A DNA stretch of 64,000 nucleotides from Limnomonas spitsbergensis (taxonomy: Eukaryota; Chlorophyta; Chlorophyceae; Chlamydomonadales): positions 310,001-374,000 of the forward strand of contig JAYJMM010000109.1 in assembly GCA_037349105.1 (NCBI GenBank), read 5' to 3'. Made by a program: the position numbers and the translations under genes. Shown here one piece after another: positions 48,401-57,192 of the stretch. Numbering within the stretch: the first letter of the stretch is position 1; every line of letters begins with the position of its first letter. The notes under the pieces were generated by a model, which had not been told where the DNA came from, ran no database searches, and was given only the letters and a program-made list of their open reading frames with translations.

Positions 48401-51400
48401 TTCTACAGCAAAGAGGTACACAAACTTGCAGAGTTCGTCAGTCAGTTAGTTGGTTAGGGCTATGAGCTAAGCGGACTAGTGCTGGGGTGAGATCAAAAGG
48501 GAGAGCTGTTACTGAAATCGCAACACATTTTTGGAAGCGCAACCGAGCGCAACACCTCTTTTGACGTGTGCACAAATGTGTTCAAATCGGTTATCGGTCA
48601 GTCCTTAGTCCGCATCAGCAGAGGAACAACAAGGTCACTCCTGCTTTACCGTTTCTCCATGGTAGCTGGAGTCCCGACATTTCTGCACTCGCATGACTTT
48701 TGCGTCCCCCGGACAATATATAGCAGGACATGATGAATCCCCCTCAATTATGATGCATGAAGGCATGCCAGCATGATGACACCTTGTGTGAGACCACTCA
48801 CCCTAATACCGACGAGGTAGTACACCAGCTGCGTTGTGTCGCCTCCCAACGAGAACAGGCTGCGCAATGAGGGCCAGGGTCGTGGACGGACTTCAGTGCT
48901 CAGCACAATCAGGGCCAAGGCCATACACAACCCAAAGTCCTGAACAGTCGAGCTGGACCAGACTACGTTGGGGGCCAAAAGTATACGAGCTTCGAGGCCA
49001 AGAATGCCAATGGTACCATGTCCCCAAATGTCAGCACAGGCTCCTAACTGTGCCAGGTTGCTGGGCACATGGGCAAGAGATGTAGCAAGGCTTTGCCCAA
49101 ATTGTTTTCGTGTCGGCAGAGTCCCAAAGCACCAGCGGAACTTTGCCAGGCACAAAAATTAGGCAGCGCATAAATTGACATGAGTAAGGCAATTACGTAA
49201 ATTTCTCATTGATTCACATGTGGTGTGGATGTTGTGGTCCGGTTCACCAGATGGCTGTATGCTGTGCCTATGCTGCTCAGCCTGCTCCTCCCGCCTCCCT
49301 CCCCCTGGTCTCACCTACTCTCCAGGAAGATGATGGCCAGGAAGAGCACGAGGGTGGGGATCGTCCACACCAGGGGCAACGCTGCCATCACAATGCACCA
49401 TCGCCACAGCGGCAGGTGCATGATCACCTGGAGCAGGCAAGCAGGGAACAGGGGGGAGGACCTCATACGAATATAAACATCAATAACTCAGTGAAGCCTT
49501 AAACATGGGGCCCAAGTGCGGCAGGAGCATGATCACCTGGAGCAGGCAAGCAGGGAACAGGGGGGAGGACCTCATACGAATATAAACATCAATAACTCAG
49601 TGAAGCCTTTAACATGGGGCCCAAGTGCGGCAGGAGCATGATCACCTGGAGCAGGCAAGCAGGGAACAGGGGGGAGGACCTCATACGAATATAAACATCA
49701 ATAACTCAGTGAAGCCGTAAACATGGGGCCCAAGTGCGGCAGGAGCATGATCACCTGCATCAGGTAAGGAGGGAAAAGGGGGGAGGCATCGGACGCATAT
49801 ATATACTAGGCAGGTGCAGGATGTTCTGGACCAGGCAAGGAGGCAACAGGGGGGAGGCATTTGTCACGCTGAAATACCAAACTTGTCGTTTTTTGAATGC
49901 AAGTATAAACAAGCTGCTTGTGATCCCCTCCCATCTAGCCTAAGCTAGGCTCATTTGCAGTCGTTTATCAACAATCCATCTGTCACGAGTCTCAAAACAA
50001 ATGAAAACCCTGGCATGATATACATGCATGCCCTGTCCCGCTAGTTTGTACCCTAGGGCATGCCCTGTCCCGCTAGGTCACACCCTAGGGCATGCCCTGT
50101 CCCGCTAGTTCATACCCTAGGGCATGCCATGCCCTGCTAGTTCATAACCTATGGCATGCCCTGTCCTGCTAATCCATACCCCAGGGCATGTCCTGTCACG
50201 CTAGTCCAAACCCTAAGGCATGCCCTGCCCTGCTAGTCCATCCCCTAGGGCATGCCCTTTCACGTTAGTCCAAACCCTAGGGCATGCCCTGCCCTGCTAG
50301 TCCATACCCTAGGGCATGCCCTGCCCCGCAAGTCCATACCCAAGAGCATGCCCTGTCCTGCTACTTCATATGCTAGGGCATGCCATGCCCTGCTAGTCCA
50401 TACCCTAAGGCATGCCCTGCCCCGCTAGTTCATACCCTAGGGCATGCCCTGCCCCGCTAGTTCATACCCTAGGGCATGCCATGCCACGCTAGTCCATACC
50501 CTAGGGCATGCCCTGCTGTGACAGGTGCTCGTCTCCCACACACACCTTGTGGAAACCGCTCTGGTGAAGGAGGACAGCTCCAGTTATGAACCCGGCAATC
50601 CACAACACCATCACCACCAATGCTGCTGTAATGATCCGCGGAAGCCGCCTGGGCAGAATGGAAGGCTCATCATGTTTCAGGGTTCAAGCTGCACAGGGTG
50701 TGAAATAAACTTGAAGGGTCTATAACTCCAAAGTATGAGGCAAAGCCCAAGATACAGCGAGATCCAATGGTGAACCCTTAGTCCAAAGAAAATAGTTGTA
50801 GCAGTAACATCCCACTGATGATTCCATTCCGGCCTTTGACTAGGACTCTTATTTTTGGGGGAATCGACAGACACTGGATTTGACACAGAACTTTGGATGT
50901 TCGATCCTTGGAAATAGTGTGGGAGACACTGAGAAGCTGCTGAGCAGAACGGACTATCCCATTGCATGCACCGCTGCCTTTCAGTCTCCCCCAAACTTCT
51001 TCAAGACTTTCAGAGGGACACATAGCAACCGTGTGCCATCCCTAAATCTCAGGATTCCCCTTGGCCAAGGGGTACAAAACCCACACATACAGGGACCCGC
51101 CATCATCTCAGCCGTGTGGCTATGATAGGTGACCAGGAGACCATTACGGAGTGAAGGCTAGGGTCCAGGGTTTAAGACTTCAAGGTGGTCCATTGTAAGG
51201 GTCCTGGGCTCTATTGAGACGGTCATGCACTAGCCGCTGACTTCACAGTCTTGGCAATGAACTGCTCCTCCCGTACAGAGGGAACCCGGCAGGATGCCTG
51301 GTCCAAAGGGAGTGCGGGTTGGGACCTCACCCTTGACACGCAAACTGGATCACCAGGCCCTCATGCAGCACCTTCACCAGGACCCTGAACTTGTCAGCGG

Positions 51401-54026
51401 TGGAGCACGGACCTTTTCTCGTAGCCTTCCGCCCTCAGCCGGTCTTCCTCCTCTTTGAGGTAGTCCTCCACAAGCTTATTGGTGCTGAAATCAAAGTGTG
51501 AACCAGGTATAAGGTGAGCCGAAAACCACATATATGATATTATTGATATATATGATAGTGAGTGCAGGTCAAAAAACAATTGCAGCACACCCCTGCTCAC
51601 ACACCCATCTGAAAAGTGAAAAACCCAAACCCAGTAACCCTAAACCCAAGCACGCCCATGCCTCCCCCCCCCTCCACTAAGCCCGCACCCACTGCTCAGC
51701 CTCCAGGTTGTTGGCAGCCACGGAGTCATACTGACAGAGCCCGCCATTGGAAGCTGGGCGTCCCTCCGGTCCCACGGATTTAGGGCTGCATCCACCCCCT
51801 GATACCCTCTTGGAGTTGTCTGGAGATATTGAAGGCTGCCCCTGGAAGGCAGGTTTTGGATTAGCAACGCACAGTCTCAGAGGATTAAAGTGTGGCCCTG
51901 ACCTGTGGAGGGGGGACTGGCACCTGCAGGCAACATCGGAACAGTGAAGCTACGTGGTCACAACTGCCAGGGCAAAAACGAAACGCCGAAACGCCCTACC
52001 TCCTGAAGCGACCTTGGGACCAGCAGCAACAGGGAGGCTTCCCCAGGCACTGACAGCACACATGCGTCCTATCCAACATCCATGCAAGACATGCGCTATT
52101 TCCCCCCCACTATGCACAGCATGCGTCCTTCGCAACTGCTGTTCACACCTGGCCTGGATGCGTCAAGCTCTTTTCGGACTTGGAGCTGCCCTCCCCTGCG
52201 CTCAGGTCCCCAGTGCCCACCCAGTTGGCCACCGCGTCGGGCATGAAGCGGCTGGAGAGGATGCGGGATAACAGAGGGCGTGGCGGCTGAGCCGTAGATG
52301 AGGGGGCCTCCAGCGGAGACAAACCGCCACCACTGCTCCGTCTGGAAGCATCCCGGCCTATGGCATGTGTATTGGGGAGGGGGGGGGTTCGTTTAACCCA
52401 TTAACATGCCTCTTCTTCCTCTTAGCGTTTGCTAGGCAGGTAATATGATCTACATTCCTGTTTCAATGACCAAGCCTCCAATGCTGCGATATTTCACGCA
52501 TCTCACCAGTCTCCTGGAAAGGAGATTTTCAGCAGCTAGAATGGGACAACGCTTGCTGGCACTCTGATCAGGTATGCCATATTATGACCCGTTTCTTTCC
52601 CAGTTTCCCCCACCTGACGGAAGGCTGGGCAGGTGGTTGGAAGTGATGTGCAGATCACCGACCGCATGCATGGACGCTAGCATGGGATTCTGATGGAGGG
52701 GGCAGCGAGGGGGGAAGGTCAATGCAGACAATGTGGGGCGGGGCTGCTGGGCAAAAAGGTAACAGATTGAGGGCTAAGGTCCAAGGGCATAGGCCGCACT
52801 CTGTCGCCACACATTTGAGTTCTGATAAAAGGGGAGGGAGTGGGGGGGGGGGGTGAGGATGGGGAAACAGACGATGAGGGTCTACTGGGTAATAAGGTGA
52901 CGGAAGACTGGCCATGGCCTAGCATCATGTGCCACATACTGCTGCAAAATGGGCTGCATGCAACGTCATAATACAGCCATGCAAATACCTGACAATGCAT
53001 GAATGAAAGTGCAAGCGATCCGACTACCGGTATCCAAATTTACAGAAAGTGCAGAGATTGGAGTATTCTCGACCCTGGACAGGCCTTAGGGTTCAGAGAC
53101 TGAATCTTGCGCATGCAGGAGTGTCACCAACCCTGTAATGGACCCACTTCTGTGCTGGTATTGCCCACTACTAAACATCATGATGCATGGCGTGTGAAAG
53201 CATTATGGGTTTTTGTGTGCGAGACGGCAAATATGGAACCTTCACTCATGCCTGTATGAAGCATGCAAAAATGAATGCACACGCACACACGCACACACAC
53301 ACCACTGTTTATTTGAGCATGCTTGAGCAATAATTCAGCTCCTTCACAGCCCACATCCGTGGGGGCCTGTTGCAGCAAGTGGGCTTGGGCCACCGGCCAT
53401 AAGCCAGTCCACATTGACCCAGTAGTGGCTGCTCAGCAGCTCGCAAAGGATTTCTGGCCTCCATTCAAATAAGCGGTGACACGCGCAAGTCATGCATGCT
53501 TAGGAGGGCCATGCGGTGAGTCTGCAATGCCATGCAAGTCATTATAAGCGAGTGCTCCATAAATGTTGCAGGGGCCTGGTGACTGATGTTCCCTCAACTG
53601 GTCACTGAATTGGGGCAAATGCATCAGCCCCAGTGTGATTCCCCACAGCCCCGTTGTACAAAGTGTTGACTCGATGTCGAGCATGCGAGGACAAAGACAT
53701 GGCAAGAGGGGTGAGCCCTCACCTCGGAATGCGAGCTCGAAAGATCAGACCGTACATGACCTGATAAGACGCAAGCGACAGCGTGAGACGCTGATGAGGA
53801 GCATGAGGTGATGACGTGTCGGCCCCATCCCCAGCCTGGCGAGCGGAGGGCGTCGCACGTTGCTCGGCCCCACACCCAGTGCAGCTGCCTTGTAATTGGA
53901 TTCCAGAACAAAGTTCGAAACCAGCATTGCTTGGTGGGAGAGGCAGGAGGGAATCTTACCACTATCGAGGTCCATGCTGTGCGAGGTGTGCACACGGACC
54001 TCGCGGAGCTCAATCATTTCCGCCAT
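24495..54026 (-). CDS. MscS/MSL-type mechanosensitive ion channel, about 30-kb gene
   Basis: Stretch-gated channel of the plant MSL10-like family. Exons (minus): 54026-53960, 53888-53723, 52341-52149, 51841-51693, 51484-51413, (51384-51331), 50648-50546, 49427-49315, 48952-48802, 48303-48214, 47497-47446, 46791-46715, 46342-46244, 46168-46124, 45641-45543, 45384-45082, 44774-44687, 39485-39100, 38567-38443, 35667-35527, 34593-34497, 33751-33626, 33112-33023, 32432-32313, 31627-31535, 31091-31017, 30175-30069, 29872-29797, 29719-29572, 29399-29332, 29021-28951, 25368-25289 and 24965-24495; about 1380 residues. Landmarks: membrane segments in LVVMVLWIAGFITGAVLL and CIVMAALPLVWTIPTLVLFL; NVIKSLLARTLSRHFHTK as in plant MSLs; an EF-hand-like loop DTDKDGRATLNN whose position 12 is N, not E; pore region ILAFVFVFGNSVKAWYET then LFVVHPFDVGDWLK; beta domain VEEISLMSITAIRDD. 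Phases agree throughout except from 29719-29572 into 29399, where the exon end is unresolved. The first two exons are the least certain. Confidence 0.85.
25641..28911. repeat. 11-bp minisatellite, about 297 copies, in a channel-gene intron
   Basis: The unit is CATGGTTACAG on the + strand, CTGTAACCATG on the gene-sense strand, with variants (GTCAC, TACATCATGG, TACGGC, TACAACATGG). The array starts about 39 bp inside the intron after the donor at 28950 and ends about 270 bp before the acceptor at 25369. Irregular GGTTAGTTACGGC units at about 26090, 26755 and 27618 mark longer repeated blocks. Long open frames here are repeat artefacts, since 11 bp read three times gives 11 codons without a stop. 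Confidence 0.97.
30604..31012. repeat. C/T-rich minisatellite starting at a channel-gene donor
   Basis: Units of about 14-17 bp (CCCCCTGCTCCCTC) fill about 410 bp. On the sense strand the array is GTAGGGAGCAGGGG repeated, and its first unit is the 5' splice site of the exon at 31091-31017 (AAG|GTAGGG). The proline-rich open frames on the + strand are artefacts. The sense strand is very G-rich and could form G-quadruplexes. Confidence 0.9.
31660..31805 (-). repeat. Two decayed copies of an acceptor plus exon start
   Basis: The exon beginning VNIANLWVSIS (31627) is preceded in its intron by two diverged copies of its own acceptor and start. One, near 31715-31665, reads VNIA followed by diverged sequence. 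The other, near 31795-31745, reads LNLASLWVSIRS. Each keeps a TTTGCCC-type tract upstream. They look like tandem duplications across the 3' splice site. Confidence 0.7.
33175..33232 (-). repeat. Relic copy of the EF-hand exon in the upstream intron
   Basis: On the minus strand the segment reads CF..FFDTNNDGRA, matching TCFEILDTDKDGRA of the functional exon at 33112-33023. It runs into a stop soon after. It lies about 65-120 bp upstream of that exon. Confidence 0.65.
34054..34271. repeat. 24-bp tandem repeat, about 9 copies, in a channel-gene intron
   Basis: The unit is GGGGCAGCATCAGCAGTACAGCCA with point variants. It lies in the intron between the exons at 34593-34497 and 33751-33626. The unit is a multiple of three, so frames stay open on both strands; no coding role is supported. 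Confidence 0.85.
34600..35080 (-). repeat. Tandem decoy acceptors upstream of an exon
   Basis: The junction CTTTTTCTTCAG|GCTGGAGCAGC of the exon at 34593 recurs in altered form at about 34675, 34770, 34870, 34970 and 35070. Each copy keeps a T-rich tract, a CAG and a GCTG(G/A)AGCAGC-like start. Spacing is 75-110 bp. This is a tandem array built from the 3' splice site and exon start. Confidence 0.75.
36302..38446. repeat. About 39-bp minisatellite, about 55 copies, starting at a channel-gene donor
   Basis: The + strand unit is CCCAACCCACCTGCCTCAGA followed by AAGCAGCTCCCCCCCCTGT. Its length varies by a few bases with the C run. On the sense strand each unit contains TTTCTGAGGCAG|GTGGGTTGG, which looks like both an acceptor and a donor. 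The first unit is the real donor of the exon ending at 38443 (AGCAG|GTGGGTTGGG). Long proline/serine open frames here are artefacts. Confidence 0.97.
39866..44640. repeat. 52-bp minisatellite, about 92 copies, in a channel-gene intron
   Basis: The unit on the + strand begins CAGGGTACAGACCTTACCCG and continues GGATTAACCCTTACAGTCAA, CCCTCCTGGGGT. It fills most of a 5.2-kb intron, starting about 45 bp after the donor at 44686 and ending 380 bp before the acceptor at 39486. Variant units recur at multiples of 52: GGGATAAACCC at about 40112, 40528, 40892, 41568 and 42712, the last two 1144 bp (22 units) apart. Each sense-strand unit has TGTAA and two GTAAGG donor-like sites. Confidence 0.97.
46860..46925 (-). 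repeat. Duplicated start of the NVIKSLL exon
   Basis: On the minus strand CCCCTGTCAG is followed by sequence reading YVIQSLLAKHLGRHS, a diverged copy of the exon at 46791-46715 (NVIKSLLARTLSRHF). It lies about 100 bp upstream of that exon and keeps its acceptor. Confidence 0.7.
47640..47745. repeat. 22-bp tandem repeat with TTAGGG, about 4 copies
   Basis: The unit is GGAGGGATGTGCTTAGGGTTCT. It lies in the intron between the exons at 48303-48214 and 47497-47446. The TTAGGG core is coincidental telomere-like wording; no telomere array is present. Confidence 0.8.
49419..49800. repeat. 113-bp tandem copies of an acceptor plus exon start, about 4 units
   Basis: The junction at 49427 (GCGGCAGGTGCATGATCACC on the + strand, acceptor plus VIMHLP) is followed by near-identical units starting at about 49511, 49624 and 49737. 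Each includes GGCAGGAGCATGATCACCTG and CATACGAATATAAACATCAA. Each copy repeats the splice acceptor and first exon bases of the second membrane-helix exon. The last copy is more diverged. Confidence 0.88.
50027..50515. repeat. 32-bp minisatellite with a 12-bp palindrome, about 15 copies
   Basis: The unit is CTAGGGCATGCCCTGTCCCG plus CTAGTTCATACC. Most units carry AGGGCATGCCCT, a perfect palindrome. The array begins about 30 bp after the donor of the first membrane-helix exon (ends 50546). Confidence 0.93.
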
Positions 54027-55334
54027 GCTGGCCCTTCACGCCGGCCCTTCACTTCGCAAGATTCGAAAATCAAAGTTTGAAGAGTTTCGGCCTGCAGTCA
54101 TGCAACCGTAATGAAGTGTAATGTGTGCAGGGCTTGGGGCAGGTGGGGTACCACACACCAGCGGGGCGCACATACGAAGGCTGGGCGTGAACCGCCGAGG
54201 GAAGAAGCAACTAACTGCGAATGAAATGTGAATCAACCAAGAGCTTCGTGCAGAAAGTGTGGTTGTCTTCAAAGAGATTGAACCCATGACATTGGGCAAC
54301 ATCCGCTCGTGTTACGAACATCGCGCTTGTACAGCGACGCGATAACCTGACTTCTGCGAGTTTCGAAATCGTGACAACTCGGGTCTAAATTCGGTTGGCA
54401 GATTTTGCGATTGATAGAAAATGATCATGTGTAGCGTTAACGTTTATTCTTTCACATGCACTCGGTTGTTGGTGCTATCGCTTAGATGGCCGCCTGTCCA
54501 GCCTTCGCGAAGGCCTTCGGTTGAGCTTGACAGTATCCTGAGTACCTGACTGAAGGTCGCGAGTTTTGATCCGCTAAACCCTATCAACACTTCTATGTGT
54601 CTGATTCCTCTTACAGTCGTGTCTTGCAGACTTGCAGTGCTTTTTATATGCCTTACATCATTACGGATGTATTCGTTACATGTTGTATTCGACTGGTCAT
54701 GTTAACCCCTGATGCCAACGTGGCAGCTGGGCATTCCATCTACACAGCGCATTATAGATTTATAGCACTCAGAATAACATAGCACCGTTCTGACGGCTTT
54801 ATCCAGCGACGTGCGTGTTGGCCCCTAGACACCGCACTTATCGAACTGACTGGCCGTTCGGGCCCGGCTATCTACAGGCCTGAACGGTCAGAATGACTAG
54901 TAAGGCCAGAACGTTTGGATGTGACAGCTTTGGGACAGAGGGGTATGCAAAGATCGGAAGTTCGGAACGGTGTAAACGCAGGTATGGGCGACCCGACCGG
55001 TGGACCCGACCGATCACAACACTTGGGTGGGTCTCAGGCCGTGGAGTCAGGGTTGGAATTACCATACCGGCTAGAACGGTCTGAACGGCCAACTTGATCA
55101 TTTTGTCGTGTTGGAGTGAATTTAACAGCGCTGTGGCGTTTCGTATACAGAGTCTCAGAATTATGTAATGCCGTACGACGCCCTAAATGGTCTGGGGTTT
55201 ACGACTTTACGTTACCGTCAAAGTGGTGGAGTGGCGTCATGGCGTGGCGGGTTTTCGGCAGAGCCCCCCAGGGCGACCGAAGGTTGCGGGGGCGAAGCCC
55301 CCAGAGTCACCCCGTATCCGTCAGTCTGTCAGTC
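54027..55334. other. Region upstream of the channel gene, no gene seen
   Basis: This should hold the promoter of the channel gene if its start at 54026 is right. No clear TATA box is seen. GGGGGCGAAGCCCCC at about 55289-55304 is a short near-perfect inverted repeat just before the microsatellite. The open frames here look non-coding. Confidence 0.35.
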
Positions 55335-55454
<120 letters not shown>

Positions 55455-55959
55455 AGCCCGATGTTTCTAAAACGTCCCGGAAATTTTACGCGCTACAGCG
55501 CAAATCAATTGACTGTATTTATGAAGGTTATTCCTGTCAGACCTCAAAGGCCGAGGTGCAGAATTGAGAAACTCAGCTACCAAGGCTGGATCTCACAGCG
55601 GATGGCGTCAAGGTGGCACGCTGTCCCCTGGTGTCACGCGACAGCTGCAACTTCGCCTCTCTATGCGCAATAAGATACGCAAAATTAACAACACGCACTT
55701 TGCAAGCGATAGAATTGTGACACATATTTTGAAATCCTGCAACATGGCGAGGGGGTTTGCATGGGGTCCAGGTGACCCCGTCCGCACCTGCGCCTGCCCT
55801 CTGAAAATCACATACCCGACTGATCTGCCGTTTTTCGTGCTGCGCAGCTGCACCCCTGATTACTTGTCTAGATCGCTATACCAACCAACTTCTTGGCGTC
55901 TTCTTCGACAGTGTCAGGCCATGGCCACCCCATCGTATTCCGCAAGGCGCGCTCGGACG

Positions 55960-57060
55960 TTTTGAAGGAACACATGTCCCGTAACTGCCCCCTTCTAACA
56001 GATGGCCCTACTTCTCCCCCACTGCCTTTGCGCTATGTCCGTATGCAAGTCCTAGTTGCCTCTGCCCTCGCCTCCTACCTTCCCGTTTTATGGCACATGG
56101 GTCTGCCCTTTAGTGGTTTTCGCAACATCCTCAAATCGCGCACCAATCAATACCCTGTGGACTGCATCTACAGCCATGCATATGAACCGCCCTTACAAAA
56201 CAGCTATAGGCACTCGCACCACCTCCCACTGTCCCATATGCTCCCATCCCAATGATACCCCTCGCCATCTTTTAGGCGGTTGTGCTCATTCCTCCATGTC
56301 CGCTTCATACATTGCTCGACACGAGCTGTCTGCATCATCCAAACTGCCATTGCTACTGGCTCCCTAGGCTCCTCCTTTACTATCATGGATGCCACTTCGC
56401 TTCCCGAGCTACCCTTCCCTTCGGGGTCTATGACACCCGTCTTCCACGTTGGCTGGTGCCCTGACAACCCCCCACTTTCCCTGACACCTTCGATTACTGT
56501 GACAAACTGCGACCGGATTTGCTTATAGTACTAGGTCTCCCACATTCCGAATTCCTTCGTCTTTACCGCGCTGGTCAACTCTCTAATTCACAAACTATGT
56601 CTCGCCTCCAGAGGACCTGCACTGTACACGTAGTTGAAGTCGGTTACACCTCCGAATTTTCTTTCGAACAGTGCCATGCCCGTAAATCAGAACAACATTT
56701 ACAACCTTCTCCTCAAACATAATGGCTGGACAGTTTCCGTGGCGCCCGTTCTCCATCCTGCCCTTCCACATGATCCTTCGCCGAACGTGCCCATCCCCCC
56801 CCCCTCATCCTTCCCCGCCTCCTTCTCATACACATATCATCCTTCTGGGCACCGCCGGCTTCATCTTTCGTCCTGCCGATGAAATCCTCAGAATGCTCGG
56901 TGTCTCAAAACACGACATCTCCTCCGTACTCAGCCGTCTCACCAAGCATACCATACGCTGCCATATCAAAATCCTTCGTCAGCGTCGCCATCTGGAAAAC
57001 TCCCCTGCCCATTATTTTCCTATCCCCCTTGACGACCCTCCTTAACCACCAGGTTTCTTG
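55960..57060 (+). mobile_element. Decayed LINE-type retrotransposon, C-terminal part only
   Basis: Three frames together give the tail of a volvocalean reverse-transcriptase polyprotein. They show a zinc knuckle CPICSHPNDTPRHLLGGC (about 56230), then VCIIQTAIATGSLGSSFTIM, LLIVLGLPHSEF, TVHVVEVGYTSEF, NNIYNLLLKHNGWTVSVAP, and a tail with LLGTAGFIFRPADEILRMLG and HIKILRQRRHLEN. At least three frameshifts separate these pieces. No catalytic reverse-transcriptase core (FADD-type) is seen, so the copy is truncated at its 5' side, which is typical of LINE insertions. The left boundary is uncertain. It ends about 130 bp before the start codon of the next gene. Confidence 0.75.
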
Positions 57061-57192
57061 TCTCCCGGTGTACGGCGTTTAAAATCCCGTATTCCTCAAT
57101 CCACGATCAGGTGTTTTCTTTCTTTCTGTCGTAGCTCTGTTTGCGGTTGCTCTTCACCCTCATTCTAGCACAGATTACCTCTTCTCGTGACT

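Noticed and set aside
36302..50515. CRISPR array
   Set aside because: The direct repeats are contiguous with no unique spacers, vary internally, and lie in introns of a eukaryotic gene with no cas genes.
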